A stretch of DNA of 64,000 nt from Magnaporthiopsis rhizophila (GCA_003049465.1 PYSS01000042.1:209241-273240); one strand, 5' to 3'. Shown: positions 9,875-22,291, counted from the stretch's first letter. Notes: generated by a model from the sequence alone, not told the origin. Program-made: numbers and translations.

Positions 9875-12800
9875 GCCAGAGCGTTTTGTTTTGCCGGGAA
9901 GGTCGAGACGGCTGACCTTATGTTGTTATTTTTAAACCGCTAGCCTGTGACGCACATTCACATGGATATCCTACGCTTAAAAATCCACATCGGCTCCACC
10001 GCGAGAGAAAATTAGGGGCTAAGACCTGGCCAACCAAAGGCGAGAACGCTTCCAGAAGAGGAAGTTATGCAACTGGGGTATGGTGTGGACTGTCATTGTC
10101 AGGGGGAGGCACTCCGTTCAGCGGGCGGTGGCGTGTGATCGTATGCTTCGTCACCGTCCCTTGGGTCTGTTTCTACACCTTCGAATGGAAAGATACGACG
10201 ATTGCTAACCAAGAAAACCGTTCTGTTCTTTCGGCATCCGCTGTTTTGGACTGCGTGAAGAACTACGATCGCTAACGCTTCCGAGAGACGCGTGGCTTTT
10301 CCTCGGGCGGGTTGCGACTCCCGCCGCCCCCCGAATATAACGAAGCTCCCGCCGCGGACGAATCACACGCGTCTGCACCGAGGCGAGAACACCAGAAGAG
10401 CTGTGACTGCGGCCTGCCAAGTGCCCCTTTTCGCCCGTACGGGATTGCTTCCTAGCGCCTTTAGGTGCCTGAAACATGCCTGACGGTGGGGACGCAGGTC
10501 GGGCACGATCGAACAAAAGGCCAGCCGGAGGAGCTACGGACATACAGGACGACCATGCATGGTCGTGGAAGCCCTGGCCATGCCGCGTGGCGGGCTCTCG
10601 CGCTGAGTGGTGGCGGCTCAAAGCCCCGATCCTCACCTGCATGCGCGCGCGCAAGGAGCCCGCCTTTCCACGTTCCACCCGCGAGGCTGCAGAAAGGATT
10701 CGGGGTGGCTCATTACCAAAACGGCACGACCGCTGCCGCTACCCCCACCAGCACCCAGTAGCCACGCCCACCAGAAGCCAGACACGATACTCTGGCGTCT
10801 CCCATGTGACTCCTCTGGTCGCTGCTGCGAGAATGAGGTCCAGCTGGCCAGCGGCTAGTCCGGCTTACATTTACCTCCTGCCTTCCACGCCGTGGGGCCA
10901 AGCAAGGGCTTCGCCGCTTGCCTCAACGTTCGCACCCGGTCCTGGCGGCTCCAAGCGGCGCGTTGTGAGTGCTGGTGGCGGGCGAATGCTGAAGCGGCGT
11001 CACTGTTGTTATGTGACAAGGCTGCTCCCAGTCGTGGAATCCGGCCCCTGTCCGCCATGGTCATGCCCAAGCGGAATTTCCCATTCTGCGGCTTCCAGCA
11101 ACATCCCGTGGGGTCTGTGGCGCATCGCAGCAGCGCTCGAGACCAGCCAGCCGCTCGTCACATCGCTGCTCCCGTCGCCTGCTCCAGAACCTTGTCAGCC
11201 TTGACTTTCCAGCGGCTTGACATGGATACTAGACACGACACCCGGGCCTGATGCGCATCCTCCTGAGCATATGCGAGGGATTCCCGCACCGAAAGGTCCC
11301 CTATTACGGCACCAACGCCCCTAATCCCCACCTTACCCGCGCGAGATTGCGTATCGTCTTCTTTCTTCCACTCTCAACGCCCAAGTGGCTCGACCGCGGC
11401 ACCTCCCCACTATGATTTGGCCGACTACAGGTAGGCTGAGCATCTGCGGGTTAAAGACGGCACTTCGTGGGACCGGAGCAGCAGTATACATCTATTCGCC
11501 GGGGCAGGGATGCCAATGGGCTGGCTTACACCCAGCGCCAAGTCCACCTGGCGGTGTTTAAACAACCTTTCTAAAAATGCCCAGCGACTGCGCAAGTTCT
11601 ACTTGATAACCAACTTACACCTTTTCCTAAACCGTTCTAAGCGGCGGTCTCCCAACCCAGATCGCCAAGGCTTCGTCCACGCCGCGAGCCAGGCCGTAGC
11701 GCCACCGCCTGATCCTCGCCCGAGTGCACGTATGTCTTGAAGTTTTCTGCCTAGAGAACATGGCCGTCAGCCAGTGAGACATGCCGCCGCAATCTGCGCC
11801 AGCGTCTACTGAAGGGGCGATTTCATCAAGGTGCCACCGCCACTAATCCGCGCTAGCGGCGTCCTGGAAACACGCGCGCACTTGTGGACCAGCCTTGGAA
11901 TATTCCTGCGCGCCCACGCAGCCCAAACACCTGCCGACTATCGGGCCGTGGCTTAATGCTGGGCTTTTTGCCCTGGAATCCGACGAGTTTTGAAGCGGAC
12001 CCCTGCCATACGCACAAAGCAGATCCTCCAGCTCCCCATCAGGCAAGCTCCGCAAAGAAACTATCATGCCATGGCGCAACGACACTTGTACCAAGCTCCT
12101 GGGCAGCTCGTGGAACAGGTAGCTCTTGCGGTCCTGTCGGCCCAGACACCTTTTGCGAGCACTGCAACGCATCCAGCTCACGGAGGGATAGGGACACAAG
12201 CCTGGCCGCCCGCAGCGGCTGTGATGCGACGGCACCACCATTGTCGTTGCGACTACCAGCAAGCGGCCTGACCCTATGAAGAGCACAGGGGCAGCCGCGC
12301 ATTGGTCGATATCCATCCTATCGTCGCTTACTGCCATTGTTGTGCGGCCTTACCGTTGCTCCGGCCCCCTCGTGGCTTCCGGCGAGGGCAAGGCCGCTTT
12401 TTGCTGACCAGAGTATTGCCCTGCTTGCTTGCGCTGGTGCCTTTGCGCGGGCGGAGAGACCCGAACGTTTGCTGTTGACTTCGGGAAGAGAACCGCCAGG
12501 TTCGACTTGGCTCATGTTGGCATCACGGACCGTAAGGGATGCGCTGAGGCAGTCGTTCGGTGGCCAGCTGGTCTTGATCCTTTGCAGCTGCTACATGAGA
12601 ATAAGCGAGCCTGTTACCTTGGGGCCACTTTCACCCACCGATTGATGAGGCCGTGTCGACGGAGGAGATTCTCCGTCCTCGCGTCAAATTCAGCGCCCGC
12701 GGTCATATTCGGTGGACTGACACCAAGGTGATACAGCTAGGCCAAGTCCCAAAAAAAAAAAAAAAATCTTGGCCTGGTCAGACGTCTGGACCACGAATCC

Positions 12801-13583
12801 AAGCTGCAGGGCCGACTTCTTCAGGCTGTGCCGAGCAAGCCCCTCGATATCTTTGGCCACTATGCGCTCCACCTCGGGCGCAAATGGGTCTGAAAGACCG
12901 GCAGCTGTCGCGAACGAATGCGACGAGTGACGGGAAATGGGGCGAGTTCAGATCTTGTGGCGGCATGTTTTGCTCGATGACAATGCGCGACGCGCGGGCT
13001 TTGGCCTCGAGGCGGGGCCGGATCTTGGGTGGCTTACCCCTGCTTTTCTCCTCGTCCATGTACCACCTGGTCGGGGTGCCACAGACGAGAGCCGAACCGT
13101 TGGACCGGCATATCGTAACGGTCGTATCGCCAGAGCGAAGGCGAGGATGCGCACGCGGCCGGCGATACTACGCTCGGACGCCGACGGGGCGAGCCGCCGG
13201 CCGAGACGACGCGACCTTGCCACCTAGCAAGCTAGGCCGACGCCGGCCCTTTTAACCCCTTCCATCCCACGCCACCGGCCTCGTTTCCAGACCGAATTTC
13301 TGCTCGTCTTGGGTATTAAGGACTCTGCCACTGGGTAAAACGGCGCTGCGTGCACGCCGTTGAGGCAGGAGCCAACCATGAACGGCGAGGGACCAAGCGA
13401 TGACGAAGCAGCACGCCGAGCGGCTTCGTGTTCTCGCAGTGCCAGCCGGCGGTTGTTAGGCACCATGCCTCGGGTACGCGCTCACCGCTCGTTTATGTCC
13501 CGCAGCTGGAGCTGGCCTGGGACGCCCCGGGACATGATTTCTGGGAAGCCACGGCGTGGCAAGAGCACCGATGCTGTGGTTCT

Positions 13584-13664
<81 letters not shown>

Positions 13665-14234
13665 TTCTCTCCGCCATGCCTTCTCTGCCTTGCTCAACGC
13701 AGTAGCGACCTTTCGGTCTCCTTCCTGAGACAGCAAACCTTCCGGTTCGACCCGTCTTGTGGGCGCGGCGGACAGCTGACAGTTGGCCCTTTGGCCACCG
13801 CCGAACGAACAGGACTTTAGCCAGCACGGCCGAACCTTCCGGTCAGGCGACTACACTGCCAGGAACATTGACAAGACAGGGCGGTGAACCAAATCGGGCT
13901 GTGTGATGTTCTTTGGGAGTCGTTGGCTATTCGAGCGAGCTGCAACAACGCTGCCGTTGGACGGCATCCAAATGTTCCCGCCTCCCGACCGAGGAGTTCC
14001 AGGTCGGCAGCCACTTCGCTGTTCTGCGCAGGCCCAGATGCAGCCTCTTTTCGCCGTCTGCTGCTTCTCCCTTCTGACGTTTTGGCCTGTGCTACAGCTG
14101 GTCGTCGTGGCGTGGATTCCTTCTCGCAGTGGCTGTGGCAATCGGTTGCCTTCGACGCCAGGGGACCAGCAGAATCAGAAAAACAAAAGACGCACGCTGT
14201 TTGCCACAAGCCCACGGTGCACTCGAGCTCATCA
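9875..14234. other. 4.4-kb gene-poor region with coding relics
   Basis: No intact gene is convincing. Several long open frames exist on both strands (for example 10476-11204 plus, 11843-12337 minus, 12653-13255 plus) but lack domains and overlap one another, as expected in GC-rich DNA. On the minus strand about 13080-12690 two frames hold protein-like stretches (DLNSPHFPSLVAFVRDSC and VERIVAKDIEGLARHSLKK) that would join through one frame change; I do not recognise the family. A 15-A run lies near 12750, and a CT microsatellite is listed separately. Confidence 0.4.
13586..13656. repeat. (CT)n microsatellite, about 35 units, then poly-T
   Basis: An uninterrupted CT dinucleotide run is followed by about ten T. 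Open frames crossing it translate to Leu-Ser or Arg-Glu repeats and are artefacts. Confidence 0.95.
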
Positions 14235-16952
14235 TCACTGTTCCAACTGCACCGCCAAAATCAAATCCTGCAACTCCTTATTCTCCTTTAATGCCTTCAA
14301 AGCAGCCTCATAAAACCTAAACAAATCCACCAACCTTTCCAATATGTCACCCTCCAAATACTTCTTCGCCATCCCCAAAGCCGTCACCCCATCCTCACTC
14401 TCCGCCCACGCCGGTGCTCCATTCGCCAGCAACACTCTCGCAATCTTAATGCGCCCGTGCCGACAAGCAAAATGCAGCATTGCCCATAACCGCGGCGTGT
14501 GGAGGTCCGCGTTCTTGGGATTGATGCCCACCAGCGACTGCGCAAGCTCGGCGTCGTCGCCGGCGACGATGGTCGCGAAAAGTATGGTCGTGGACAGAGC
14601 CTCCTTGGAACTGGAATGGAGATAAGGAATAAGGAAGGAGAGTGCCGTGCTATTGTTGACTGCAGGCCCGGAGGAGTAGGGCTCTCGCAGGAGCTCTCCC
14701 AGGAGCTCGGGGAGAAGGCGGCGGACCGTCCTCTTCGCGTCTTCGGGGCGGTCTTGGTTAAGACGGTCCAAGACGGCACGAATGGCGACTTTGTCGCCAC
14801 CGACGCAGGCATTGAAGAAGATGCTTTGGGATAAGGGGAGATCCCAGTCTACCGCGGTCTTCTCGAGGAGCTCGGTGATGACGTCGGGCGGTACATCTGC
14901 GTGCGAAAAAGCCAAGGCAGAGGGCCTCTTGCCTTGGTCGTTGAGGCAGCTTGGGTCCGCGTCGGCCTCGAGGAGCCGTGAGACGGCCTTCCATGAGCCG
15001 CTTGTGGCAGTAGCGTGGAGGGGAGTGTTGCCGCCAGCGTGCTTCGCATTCACGTCGAACCCAGCGGCAATCAGGAGGTCCATGCAATCGACATGGTTGC
15101 CGCGAGCGGCTTGATGTAGCGGGCTTAGCGTTAGGTGCGATGCATCCCCCATCTGGCCCAGGCTGCTGCCGTGCTCCAAGAGCCATCGAACCGCAATGGC
15201 ATGGCCCTGCTCACAGGCAATCCCCAGAGGAGTTTCCCCACCCTTGTTCTGCTTGCCCACATCTCCTCCCGCATCAACGAGAAGCTCCAGGACTGGAACC
15301 GAGCCAGAGCGGGCCGCCAGGTGAAGTGGCGTATTCCTACTCTTATCTCTGTGATGGACGTTGCACTCGCCCAGCAGCTCCTTTACAACGTCCGCAGCGC
15401 CACAAAGCGCTGCAAGGTGTAGACTTGTCCGGCCGCATAGGTCTTCATGGTTCGGGTTCCAGCCATGCTCCAACAAGAGCTGAACCAGCGCAATGTCGTC
15501 TTCACAGGCGGCAATCTCCAGCGCACTCCAGCCGTGGGGTTCAACATAGTACTTTCGGACCTCGCCCCGAGACAGTGTTGCGTCGAGGAGGGTCCGAGTC
15601 CCAGATAGAAACCCGTGTTGTGCGCAGACGGATAGGAGGATGGCACAAGACATGTCGTCGATATAGCTAATCTTGCCACCGACTTCCAGGTGGGCAGCGG
15701 CGAGGATGCGGGATCCGACTGACAAATATGGCTCAATGTTGTGGGCGCGGGCGTCGTTGTCGGATTTGACATCGACACCACTCTCGAGGTGTCGCAAGGG
15801 GAAGTAGAGCATATCCCGGCGGCTGTGATGGATGTCTCCTAAGCTGAGGGGATGGTTCAGATATTGCATTTTGATGGGCACACCGTGGTTCCACAGAGAC
15901 TCGACAATGGGAAGATGCCCTCTTTTTATGGCTTCTTCCATCAGGTCCGTTTTCCCAGCCTTCGGGTTGAGGCCTTGGCTAATCAGGAAATTGAGGCAGT
16001 CCAGATGACCGCCTGCACATGCCCAGTAGGCCGCCGTTTCCCCAGCCTCATCGAGCGTGTTGATCTGAACCCCTGCTGTGAGGAGGAGCTCGAGGATTCC
16101 CCGCTGGCCTTTTAGAGCCGCTAGATGAAGGAGCGGTAGACCCTGGTTCACCTTATGGAAAGCATCGGAGCCGGCTTCGATCAAGGCTAGGGCGTTTTCG
16201 ACTTTTCCGCCAAGGATGGAGTCAACTCGAGGTGTACCGCCAAGTGACCCGGCGATCGCGTCCAACTTGGCACCGTGTTTGACGAGGTACCTGACCACAT
16301 TGGCTTTGAGTCGCAGTGCCGCAATGTGTAAAGCAGTGAATCCATCGTTGTCCACGGCATTGACATCGACACCGGCCTCCAGAAGGAGTTTGATTGGCGC
16401 CAGCACCATGTGGCTTACGGGAACGAATCGAAGCATAAAGTGTAGCGTGGTTCCGCCTTTTGTGGGGTGCTTATCTAGGAGACTTTTCCCATGACGAAGG
16501 AAGACGTCGAGGAGGACGCTGTTATCGTTGCAGATGGCGGCACAAAATGCCCGAAACCACTCGGCCTCGTGTTGCGATGGCCGGGAGCCCTGTTGGACAA
16601 GGCAGTCGAGGATGCTGTCGTCTGTGGAAGAGCCATTGAACAGCTTGGTCATGGCCAAGTCGACGGGGGAGAGTCCCTCTTTATCCCTTAAGTGGAGGAG
16701 GCTCGAGCTGGCCGTGCTGGCGACGAGTAGCTTGCACGTTTCGAGGTCGTTTGCAGCCACAGCGAGGTGGAGGGGAGTCTGGGCCTCATCATTGGGGAGG
16801 TTAGCGGGAACACCGCTTAGGATCAGGGGACGAGCGAGGGAGGCGCCGCGTTTCCGGACGGCCCAATGCAACAAGCTATCCCCGTGGGTGTTGTTGCATG
16901 AGATATGGCCCATGAGCGTAGCCTCAATAGCGAGGCCTCGACTCACAGACAT
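14235..16952 (-). CDS. Large ankyrin-repeat protein
   Basis: A single open frame of 905 residues starts at 16952. Most of it consists of ankyrin repeats with the usual TPLHxAA and xVxxLLxxGA pattern, for example TPLHLAVAANDLETCKLL near the N-terminus, FTALHIAALRLKANVVRYL in the middle, then TSLHLAALCGAADVVKELL, TPLHLAARSGSVPVLELL and SPLHQAARGNHVDCMDLL. Ankyrin stacks bind other proteins. No catalytic or NTPase domain is visible, and the protein starts straight into a repeat (GDSLLHWAVRK). It could be a free-standing ankyrin protein or the repeat half of a former NACHT- or kinase-ankyrin protein. The neighbouring gene is another ankyrin protein and the next a HeLo-like/pseudokinase protein, suggesting one functional group. 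Confidence 0.85.
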   Translation of the reverse strand: MSVSRGLAIEATLMGHISCNNTHGDSLLHWAVRKRGASLARPLILSGVPANLPNDEAQTPLHLAVAANDLETCKLLVASTASSSLLHLRDKEGLSPVDLAMTKLFNGSSTDDSILDCLVQQGSRPSQHEAEWFRAFCAAICNDNSVLLDVFLRHGKSLLDKHPTKGGTTLHFMLRFVPVSHMVLAPIKLLLEAGVDVNAVDNDGFTALHIAALRLKANVVRYLVKHGAKLDAIAGSLGGTPRVDSILGGKVENALALIEAGSDAFHKVNQGLPLLHLAALKGQRGILELLLTAGVQINTLDEAGETAAYWACAGGHLDCLNFLISQGLNPKAGKTDLMEEAIKRGHLPIVESLWNHGVPIKMQYLNHPLSLGDIHHSRRDMLYFPLRHLESGVDVKSDNDARAHNIEPYLSVGSRILAAAHLEVGGKISYIDDMSCAILLSVCAQHGFLSGTRTLLDATLSRGEVRKYYVEPHGWSALEIAACEDDIALVQLLLEHGWNPNHEDLCGRTSLHLAALCGAADVVKELLGECNVHHRDKSRNTPLHLAARSGSVPVLELLVDAGGDVGKQNKGGETPLGIACEQGHAIAVRWLLEHGSSLGQMGDASHLTLSPLHQAARGNHVDCMDLLIAAGFDVNAKHAGGNTPLHATATSGSWKAVSRLLEADADPSCLNDQGKRPSALAFSHADVPPDVITELLEKTAVDWDLPLSQSIFFNACVGGDKVAIRAVLDRLNQDRPEDAKRTVRRLLPELLGELLREPYSSGPAVNNSTALSFLIPYLHSSSKEALSTTILFATIVAGDDAELAQSLVGINPKNADLHTPRLWAMLHFACRHGRIKIARVLLANGAPAWAESEDGVTALGMAKKYLEGDILERLVDLFRFYEAALKALKENKELQDLILAVQLEQ

Positions 16953-17319
16953 GTTGAAAGCCGGAGCCGATGCCGAGTCGCTTCAGGGAGTTAGTTGGTA
17001 AGGAGGGAGTGTTTTGCAAGCCGCGTGGAATGACCGATGTTGCGGGCAGGTGGGAGGGAGTCTAAAGGGGTGTCAGGAGAGCTCAGCCTGCCTGCGAGCT
17101 GCAGCGCGTCGGGTGTGTGTCGCTTTAGCCGCTCCAATCGGGCACGATCTTCCATGCCCGATCACCGCCGCCGCTACGAATCACTGCATGATCAGCAAAC
17201 AGATGTGCGGGGTCAGGCTGTCTCCCTCCATCCGTTGTTCCCTTGCCTGTCAACCTAGCCTTGGATCCCTGGCCATCGTCCATAACAACATCATTGAGGC
17301 GATCAGCGAATTCATCGAC

Positions 17320-19639
17320 ATGGCTTCTGAGACGTCGTCCAACCGCTATCGCGAGCGAACCCACACCCACACTCACGATCGTGTCATTATACAAGACTAC
17401 GGTCAGTTCGTTAACCCGACAACCACAAGTCTGGTCTTGCCACGGCCCAAGAAGGAGGAGGAGACCAAGGCCGATCGACTCCCAGCGACGTGGGACCTCT
17501 TCCAGGCCGTAAACTGGGCAAGGTGTGAGGGTCTGCTCGGCAACACCGCCACTGTCGACTTCTCGTCCGAGCTCGGGGCTTTTCTCGCACGGGGTGGTTT
17601 CTTCCAAACTCGCCGCTTCCCTGCCCAGCGGGTGGCAAAGTATCCCTTGGTCCCCGACGCAACCGGTGTTCTCCCCAAGAGCACTTACCTGTCTCTGTTG
17701 ACGGAGCTGCGAATCCTCTCCCACCCTCCACTTATGGAGCATGGCGGCATCGTACGGTTGACGTCGGTGCTATGGACCCGCATCGATCCCGTCGCACATT
17801 CATGGGTTCCAGTGCTCCTTTTGGAGGAGGCTCAACGAGGAATTACGCAAAAGAGGCGAGACTCTAGGCCCGCTTCTCCCTTCCCTTTCGGGGCCCGGCC
17901 ACGTTCTTCCTGACGGCCTCTCGAACAACCCACGGTCTACGAATTACGTCTTCCAGGCGGTGGCCTTGCGTCCGTTTCACGAGCGACTAGCTCATGGAGG
18001 GAAGGGCTGGCTTAACGCCATGGGGCAGACTTTGCTCGTTCTCCGTGACTTCGACCTGGCTACGAAGTTGCCGATATCCGTACTCCCACAGCTTCTCCAC
18101 CCAACAGGCTGTAGCACAGCCATCCTGAAGCTCCTGTCCGAGGATGATTTCCTCGAGGGGACGAGCGACCCGGCAAAGTTCTGGGCCGACGTCGCCGAAG
18201 AGATCATTCCAACAGAAGACACCACGACCGTCCTGCACGCCATGAAACGGGCCAAGAAATACTCTGCCGACAGCCGTCTCCCAAATACCGAGAAGCTTCT
18301 GGAACTCTGTACGGAGAGTTTCAGCTGTGATGCAAGCGTGGTTGACGCCATTGCCGGTGAGGGCGTCAAGGTGGACTTTCCGACCCAGCAAGGCCGGACA
18401 CCCCTGATGGGGGCAGTGTTGCACCGGAATTTCGAGATTGCTTCTGCTCTCATCCGCCACGGGGCAGACGTCAATGTCCTATGGAAACCCATTTTTGCCG
18501 AGTCGCCAGAGGAAAAGGATAATCCCGACGCGAACATACTCTGCGAGTATGTCGCGAGCAATCTGGACACGGTCATTGCACCGCTAAGATACCTCCTTGA
18601 GCCGTTGCACTCCAAGAAGGACTCGGTTCCGTCGTTCATCGTGATTCCCAGGTCGAAGTCAACGGCGTTGCACCTGGCCTGCCGGAACGGAAACCCGCTG
18701 ATCGTGGGCTACCTCCTCCAAAAGTTCAACACGCCATACCACTTGGACTTTGTTGACATCGGAAGTCTCACAGCTCTGCACTATGCCGTGTTGGGCGGCC
18801 AGGTCGAAATTGCTAGGATGCTCTGCCAGGCAGGTGCGCGGGTCGACATCCTTACTGGGAACGAATCGTTGGATCCCAAGGACCGCCAAAACGCTCTCGA
18901 CTACTGCCATCTCCTGTTCGCCCTAAATATCCGTGAACTGCAGCACGACTCCCCAGGCATCGGCCGAGACATCGAGGATGTCTACCTGGGCCGGTTGGAA
19001 ATCGCTAAAATCCTGGTGCGAGAGCGTCAAGCTGTTCGCACGGTTGGCTCCAGGGATGAGGACGGCATGGTTTGGTCCTTCAAGTTGTGTCTCTATGCCG
19101 CCCAGGAGAACATGACCCGTCTTTTGAGAGGGGCCCTGGAGAACCTCCGAAACGATGCCGCATCTGGCATGTCCTGGCAGGAGGCGTTAGACCAGCTGCT
19201 TGTTCATGCTGTTGTCCGCGGCCATGCTGGCACCACCAAACTGCTCGTCGATCATGGCGCCAATGTGAACCAGTTGCTGCCTATAGACAGTCAGGCGGCC
19301 CTCCTTCACGAAGCCGTGGCGCGGTCGCATGCCGAAGTAGTTTACGTCCTGTTGCGGGCTGGCGCTGATGTGAATGCCTACGACAAGGAAGGCTGGCCAC
19401 CCTTCAAGCATGCCTTGCGATTGAATGACCTTGCTACCTGTCGGGTGCTGAAACATTTCGGGGGCTCGATCACGCTGGGGAAAGACTACTTGGTCCGGAG
19501 GCTCGCAGATAGCGGTGTGATGGATATGGAGGCGGCGAGGACATTTCTACAGGGACAGAACCTGCATATGACCGTAAAGCTGGAAGGGGAGCCCAGCGAC
19601 GACGACACAGAGGGCGAGGAAGAAGACGATACGGATTAG
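17320..19639 (+). CDS. Kinase-like/ankyrin protein, reading frame interrupted
   Basis: Two open segments appear to be one gene. Segment 1 (17320-17913, ATG at 17320 in gacATGGCT) ends with a degenerate protein-kinase N-lobe: QRVAKYP, then LLTELRILSHPPLMEHGGIV and VLLLEEAQRG. Segment 2, one frame over, is open from before 17840 to 19639; its first ATG is at 18020. It carries ankyrin repeats (TPLMGAVLHRNFEIASALIR, TALHLACRNGNPLIVGYLL, TALHYAVLGGQVEIARMLC, AALLHEAVARSHAEVVYVL) and a very acidic C-terminus. I found no good GT-AG intron linking the segments; the frame change falls near 17840. No kinase C-lobe is recognisable (no HRD or DFG), so the kinase part is truncated. Either an intron is missed or the gene is decayed. 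Confidence 0.6.
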
Positions 19640-19734
19640 ATATCAGAGGGAGTGGAAGGGGAAACAAATGGTGATGAGTGATGACTGAACTCTGTAGATT
19701 ACACTCCTCCATTTCTAGTCTGGAATAATCACAA

Positions 19735-21671
19735 TCACACTCCATCAACACAGAGCAACAGCCTAGCAACAACCTCATCCGCAAACACCAACGCCATCCT
19801 CCCCTCCTGTCCCTGAACACCACCTGTCTCATCCCACCGGAACTCATCCTCCAAGCACGCCATCATGGCATCCCGATACGTTGTGCCCATCCTATGCGCG
19901 ACGACGGGCAAATAGTTCAGCACGCACGGCAGCAGGTCCTCGCGCCCGTCGAACCTGGGCAGGTCCTGCCACATGGCAATCTCAAACAGCACCAGCCCCA
20001 GCGCGTGGACGTCGTGCTTGGGCTGGAACCGCACGTGGGCGCTGCTGCGCAGATCCGGGTGCTGCCACAGCCCGAGCGGCGAGTCCCGGTCGCGCGTGTC
20101 GACGGTGACTTCAAATTGCTTTTCGCGGCGCGAGACGCCGAAGCAGGTAATCAGCGGCCGGGCGAAGTCGATACTGTTAGCGCCACCGCCCTGCGACGAT
20201 CGGAAGAGCAGGACGTTCCAGCTGCAGAGGCTCTTGTGGACCCAGGAGACGCTGAGGAGCGAGAGGACGGCGTCGGCTATGGCGTGGGCGAGACGGTAGC
20301 GCTCCTCGAGGGTGGCGAGAGTGTTGCTGCGGCCGATGCGTTTCTGCATACCGAAAGGGGTGAGGTCACGCCGGCTGGTGGTTGGGAGGAGTGAGTAGAG
20401 CGGGGTTGGTTCGCGGTTCGGGTCGGCCGAGTCCGGGAGGGAGTAGACGAGGCCGAAGTGAGTGTGGCTGTAGCGGATGTAGCCGTGGCAGCTAGGGAGC
20501 GCCTTGAAGTAGGGCTGTCCCGCGAGCTTGAGAAGGACGGCGAGAGTGGCGATCCGTTGGTGGAGGAGCTGTATGTCGGCGTCGGGCAGTGAATCGGGAA
20601 ATTGCGTCCCTTCTACCAAAACTGTGGAAGTTGAACCGTCCGTCCGCAGCTTGCAGAGGGTGCGTGTGTGTTTTTGTTTCCCCTGAGTGGCGGGCGTATG
20701 AGGAGAGGTGACCAGCATCTTTTCCTCAAGGACAACGCTTTGTAGCTCGGATTGTGAAACGTCTCCCTCAAGCTGCATCGCCTTGAGCGTGGTGGTGTTG
20801 TAAATCTGCTGATAGAGCTCAGCACCACGGCCAGCCTGTGTTGCCGTTATCTCCCCAATGGCTCGCAATTCGGTCGGTTCGGCCGTGATGGACAGCATCT
20901 TCAGGCTAACAAGTCGCCTGGTCAGATCGGCTCCGTTGTTGTCAGGACGAGGAGAAAACGGTGGAAGGATCGATTCCAGGCGGTCATTGAGATCCCTTAA
21001 TGTCTTCAATGTCTCCTCGATCTTCACCCGGTCGCTCAGGTCGTCGGAAATCGACCAGCTGAAATTGACCTTGCGGAAGAAGCTCACGGCCCGGCTTCGC
21101 TCCTGTCGAGTGGCAGCATTCCGAGAGAGCGCCGCAGAGACGCGCGAACTAGAAAAGAGCGGATCAAGGCTGCGCACTCCAGTTGACGCAGGTGGCGAGG
21201 CCACCGCCGATGTGGCAGCGGGGGACGACGAGGGGCCAGAAGTGAGATCTAGGCCATACTTGCCCCTCAGCTTGTTGAGTTTCTCAAGGCATCTGTATAC
21301 CTCAGAGAGGATTCCCAGAACCGTCTCTTCGACGGCCTGATAGTCCTGCGTCGCCCAGTTAGCATCAGCAGCGAGCAGGATGCATCTTCGCAGCGCGTGA
21401 TCGGGCACAATCGGCTCCCCGGATGCGCGACCTTTGCGGACGAGCCCACTGGCTTGCACCCAGCTTTCGAAACGGAAGTATTCGGCCGCAATGAGCGTGG
21501 ATAGGGCACCTGGCAGGAGGCATTCGAGTATTAGTTAGCCAAAACTGCCCATCCGCGAGCTCGAGATTTGCACTTACCGGCTGAATCGGAAAAGCTGCGC
21601 GCCGAGGAGATATGGCGATAAAGCCGAAAGACTTGGTAGAAGAGGGACGTTGAGCTTGATGCCACGTCCAT
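19735..21671 (-). CDS. HeLo-like N-terminal domain plus pseudokinase protein
   Basis: Two exons, 21671-21578 and 21509-19735 (68-nt intron with donor GTAAGT), give 622 residues. The short first exon, MDVASSSTSLFYQVFRLYRH, splices into GALSTLIAAEYFRFESWVQA, which resembles the helical start of HeLo/HeLo-like (prion-inhibition) domains, the membrane-targeting death effectors of fungi. The C-terminal half is kinase-like: SWVHKSLCSWNVLLF stands where HRDLKxxN should be, CFGVSR where DFG should be, and DVHALGLVLFEIAMW matches the F-helix region. The HRD Asp and DFG Asp are both absent, so it should be catalytically dead, as in known fungal HeLo/kinase-like fusions. By analogy with plant and fungal HeLo-type proteins the pseudokinase may hold the effector inactive until a signal arrives. 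The HeLo assignment is by pattern, the pseudokinase call firmer. Confidence 0.75.
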
Positions 21672-22286
21672 ACCGTCGTGCTTGCGGTGCGATGCCTTCA
21701 CGCCCCAATGCGTTGCGTAACACTAAAAGACAGACATCATATATGCGGCCAAACGTCCGCCTTTTATGGTTACCAGTACTGTAGAATCAAAGCTGCACCT
21801 CCTGCGGCGAAGCCGTGTCAACCGCTAAGAGGCTCGCTAATATCGGCGGTGGCAGTGCCGCCAATGAGACCCAAGGAGACGATTTTTCCAGAATAAGACT
21901 CCACATGCACCAATTCCACACCCTCCTGGTGCTGCATAAGGGGAGCAAAGTGAAAAAAAGTAGAAAAAAGAATTAGCATAGGGACCCATACGGCTTTGCC
22001 CGAGGCTGCACCAGACGTCCTCATCTTGCCTTTTGCCCACGGTCCTTCCTTATTGTCGCCTCGCCCTTGGTGACCATCTCGTATGTCCTGGACAAATATC
22101 CTTGACGCAGATGCTTACGATGTCGTTGTGGGAGAGCGGGAATTGGCCTTCCAATAACTCGTCATTTCGATATCCAGCCCCACGGCTAAAATCCTGGGTG
22201 GTCCTGGAGGTCTCGTCGGTCCTGCTTAGCCTTGGTCCCGTTCCGAAACCAATATCAAAACTGTCCTCGCGAGCCATCATTCGTTC
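21672..22286. other. Intergenic upstream of the HeLo-like/pseudokinase gene
   Basis: No gene seen. It should contain the promoter of the minus-strand gene. Confidence 0.5.
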
Positions 22287-22291
22287 TTAGA

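Noticed and set aside
10476..11204. 242-codon plus-strand frame
   Set aside because: No domain, low-complexity Pro/Ser/Arg composition, no start context; treated as chance.
13428..13827. Leu-Ser and Arg-Glu repeat frames
   Set aside because: Produced by the CT microsatellite.
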